From Alloprevotella tannerae (lineage in GTDB: Bacteria; Bacteroidota; Bacteroidia; Bacteroidales; Bacteroidaceae), in contig JABZGO010000117.1 in NCBI GenBank assembly GCA_015259305.1, positions 1 through 6,077 on the forward strand: a stretch of DNA of 6,077 nt, given 5' to 3'. A program made the position numbers and the translations under genes. A model generated the notes under the pieces. It worked only from the letters and a program-made list of their open reading frames with translations, was not told where the DNA came from and did no database searches. Shown here piece after piece: positions 5,847 through 6,077 of the stretch (within the stretch, counting starts at the first letter, position 1; every line of letters begins with the position of its first letter).

Positions 5847-5957
5847 GCAACTATCCACATTATCGTCATTCCTATTCGATTTAAGCAAGGCTTTGCATCG
5901 GCTTATCCATCTACGCTCTCTTCCTTCGAAAGTATAGCGTATATAGAAAAATAGAAT

Positions 5958-6077
5958 ATGAATAAAACATATAGGGATTTAATTTATAGATTTCAGAACC
6001 AGGGTATTGAAGAATCCCAATCCACCGGTGCAATCCTTATAGGAAAAGCGCCCCATATAGCCCCCGAGGCTTGGCTA
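5958..6077 (+). CDS. Hypothetical protein, 5' part only, cut by the window edge
   Basis: An ATG at 5958 opens a frame of 40 codons that runs to the last base. The protein begins MNKTYRDLIYRFQNQGIEES and continues to IAPEAWL. An in-frame TAG at 5952-5954 makes this the first possible start. The preceding 25 bases are strongly A/T-rich, typical of a translation start in Bacteroidota, and there is no Shine-Dalgarno. The visible part shows no signal peptide or membrane segment and suggests a soluble cytoplasmic protein. I do not recognise the family. It lies on the same strand as the glycerate kinase operon but 164 bp away, so it is probably separately transcribed. Confidence 0.5.
   Translation, partial: MNKTYRDLIYRFQNQGIEESQSTGAILIGKAPHIAPEAWL

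Noticed and set aside
5851..5911. DnaA boxes: CTATCCACA at 5851-5859 (8 of 9) and TTATCCATC at 5903-5911 (7 of 9)
   Set aside because: Only two imperfect matches, no AT-rich unwinding element with further boxes, and no dnaA or dnaN nearby; chance is more likely than an origin.

Overview
The window looks like a chromosomal segment from a member of the Bacteroidota, probably a Porphyromonas-like or related Bacteroidales organism. The evidence is a promoter of the Bacteroides type (TTTG, 19 nt, TAnnTTTG) in front of the glutamine synthetase gene, no Shine-Dalgarno sequence before any start, moderate base composition, and proteins that resemble Bacteroidales versions of their families. The genus is an inference, because no rRNA or marker gene is present.

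Layout from left to right. Bases 1-580 hold no certain gene. A possible minus-strand gene start runs off the left edge (1-116). Next comes a cluster of degenerate units of about 22 nt built around CCTAAG (about 185-298), containing two mutually exclusive hairpins. A GC-rich hairpin (518-548) then closes the glutamine synthetase transcript. Three minus-strand genes follow, given here in transcription order: a secreted NlpC/P60 cell-wall hydrolase (3797-3273, GTG start), a small MscS-type mechanosensitive channel (3192-2305) and a type I-like glutamine synthetase (2083-581). Strong inverted repeats separate them (3209-3253 and 2247-2286), and glutamine synthetase has its own recognisable promoter (2135-2165). 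The three are therefore probably separate transcription units rather than one operon.

After a 330-bp AT-rich divergent spacer come two plus-strand genes that overlap by 11-14 bases and so form an operon: a GlxK/GarK-family glycerate kinase (4128-5309) and a small flavin-type split-barrel protein of the pyridoxamine-phosphate-oxidase/NimA family (5296-5793). At the right edge a further plus-strand reading frame begins at 5958 and is cut off after 40 codons; its family is not recognised.

The identified genes are housekeeping: nitrogen assimilation, osmotic protection, peptidoglycan remodelling, and entry of glycerate into glycolysis. I did not find a convincing new multi-gene system. The least ordinary part is the repeat cluster at 185-298, whose tandem-unit design recalls the short-repeat MITEs described in Porphyromonas. 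The smaller points worth checking are the hairpin just before the mscS start, the glycerate kinase/NimA-like overlap, and a 10-bp tandem repeat inside glnA.
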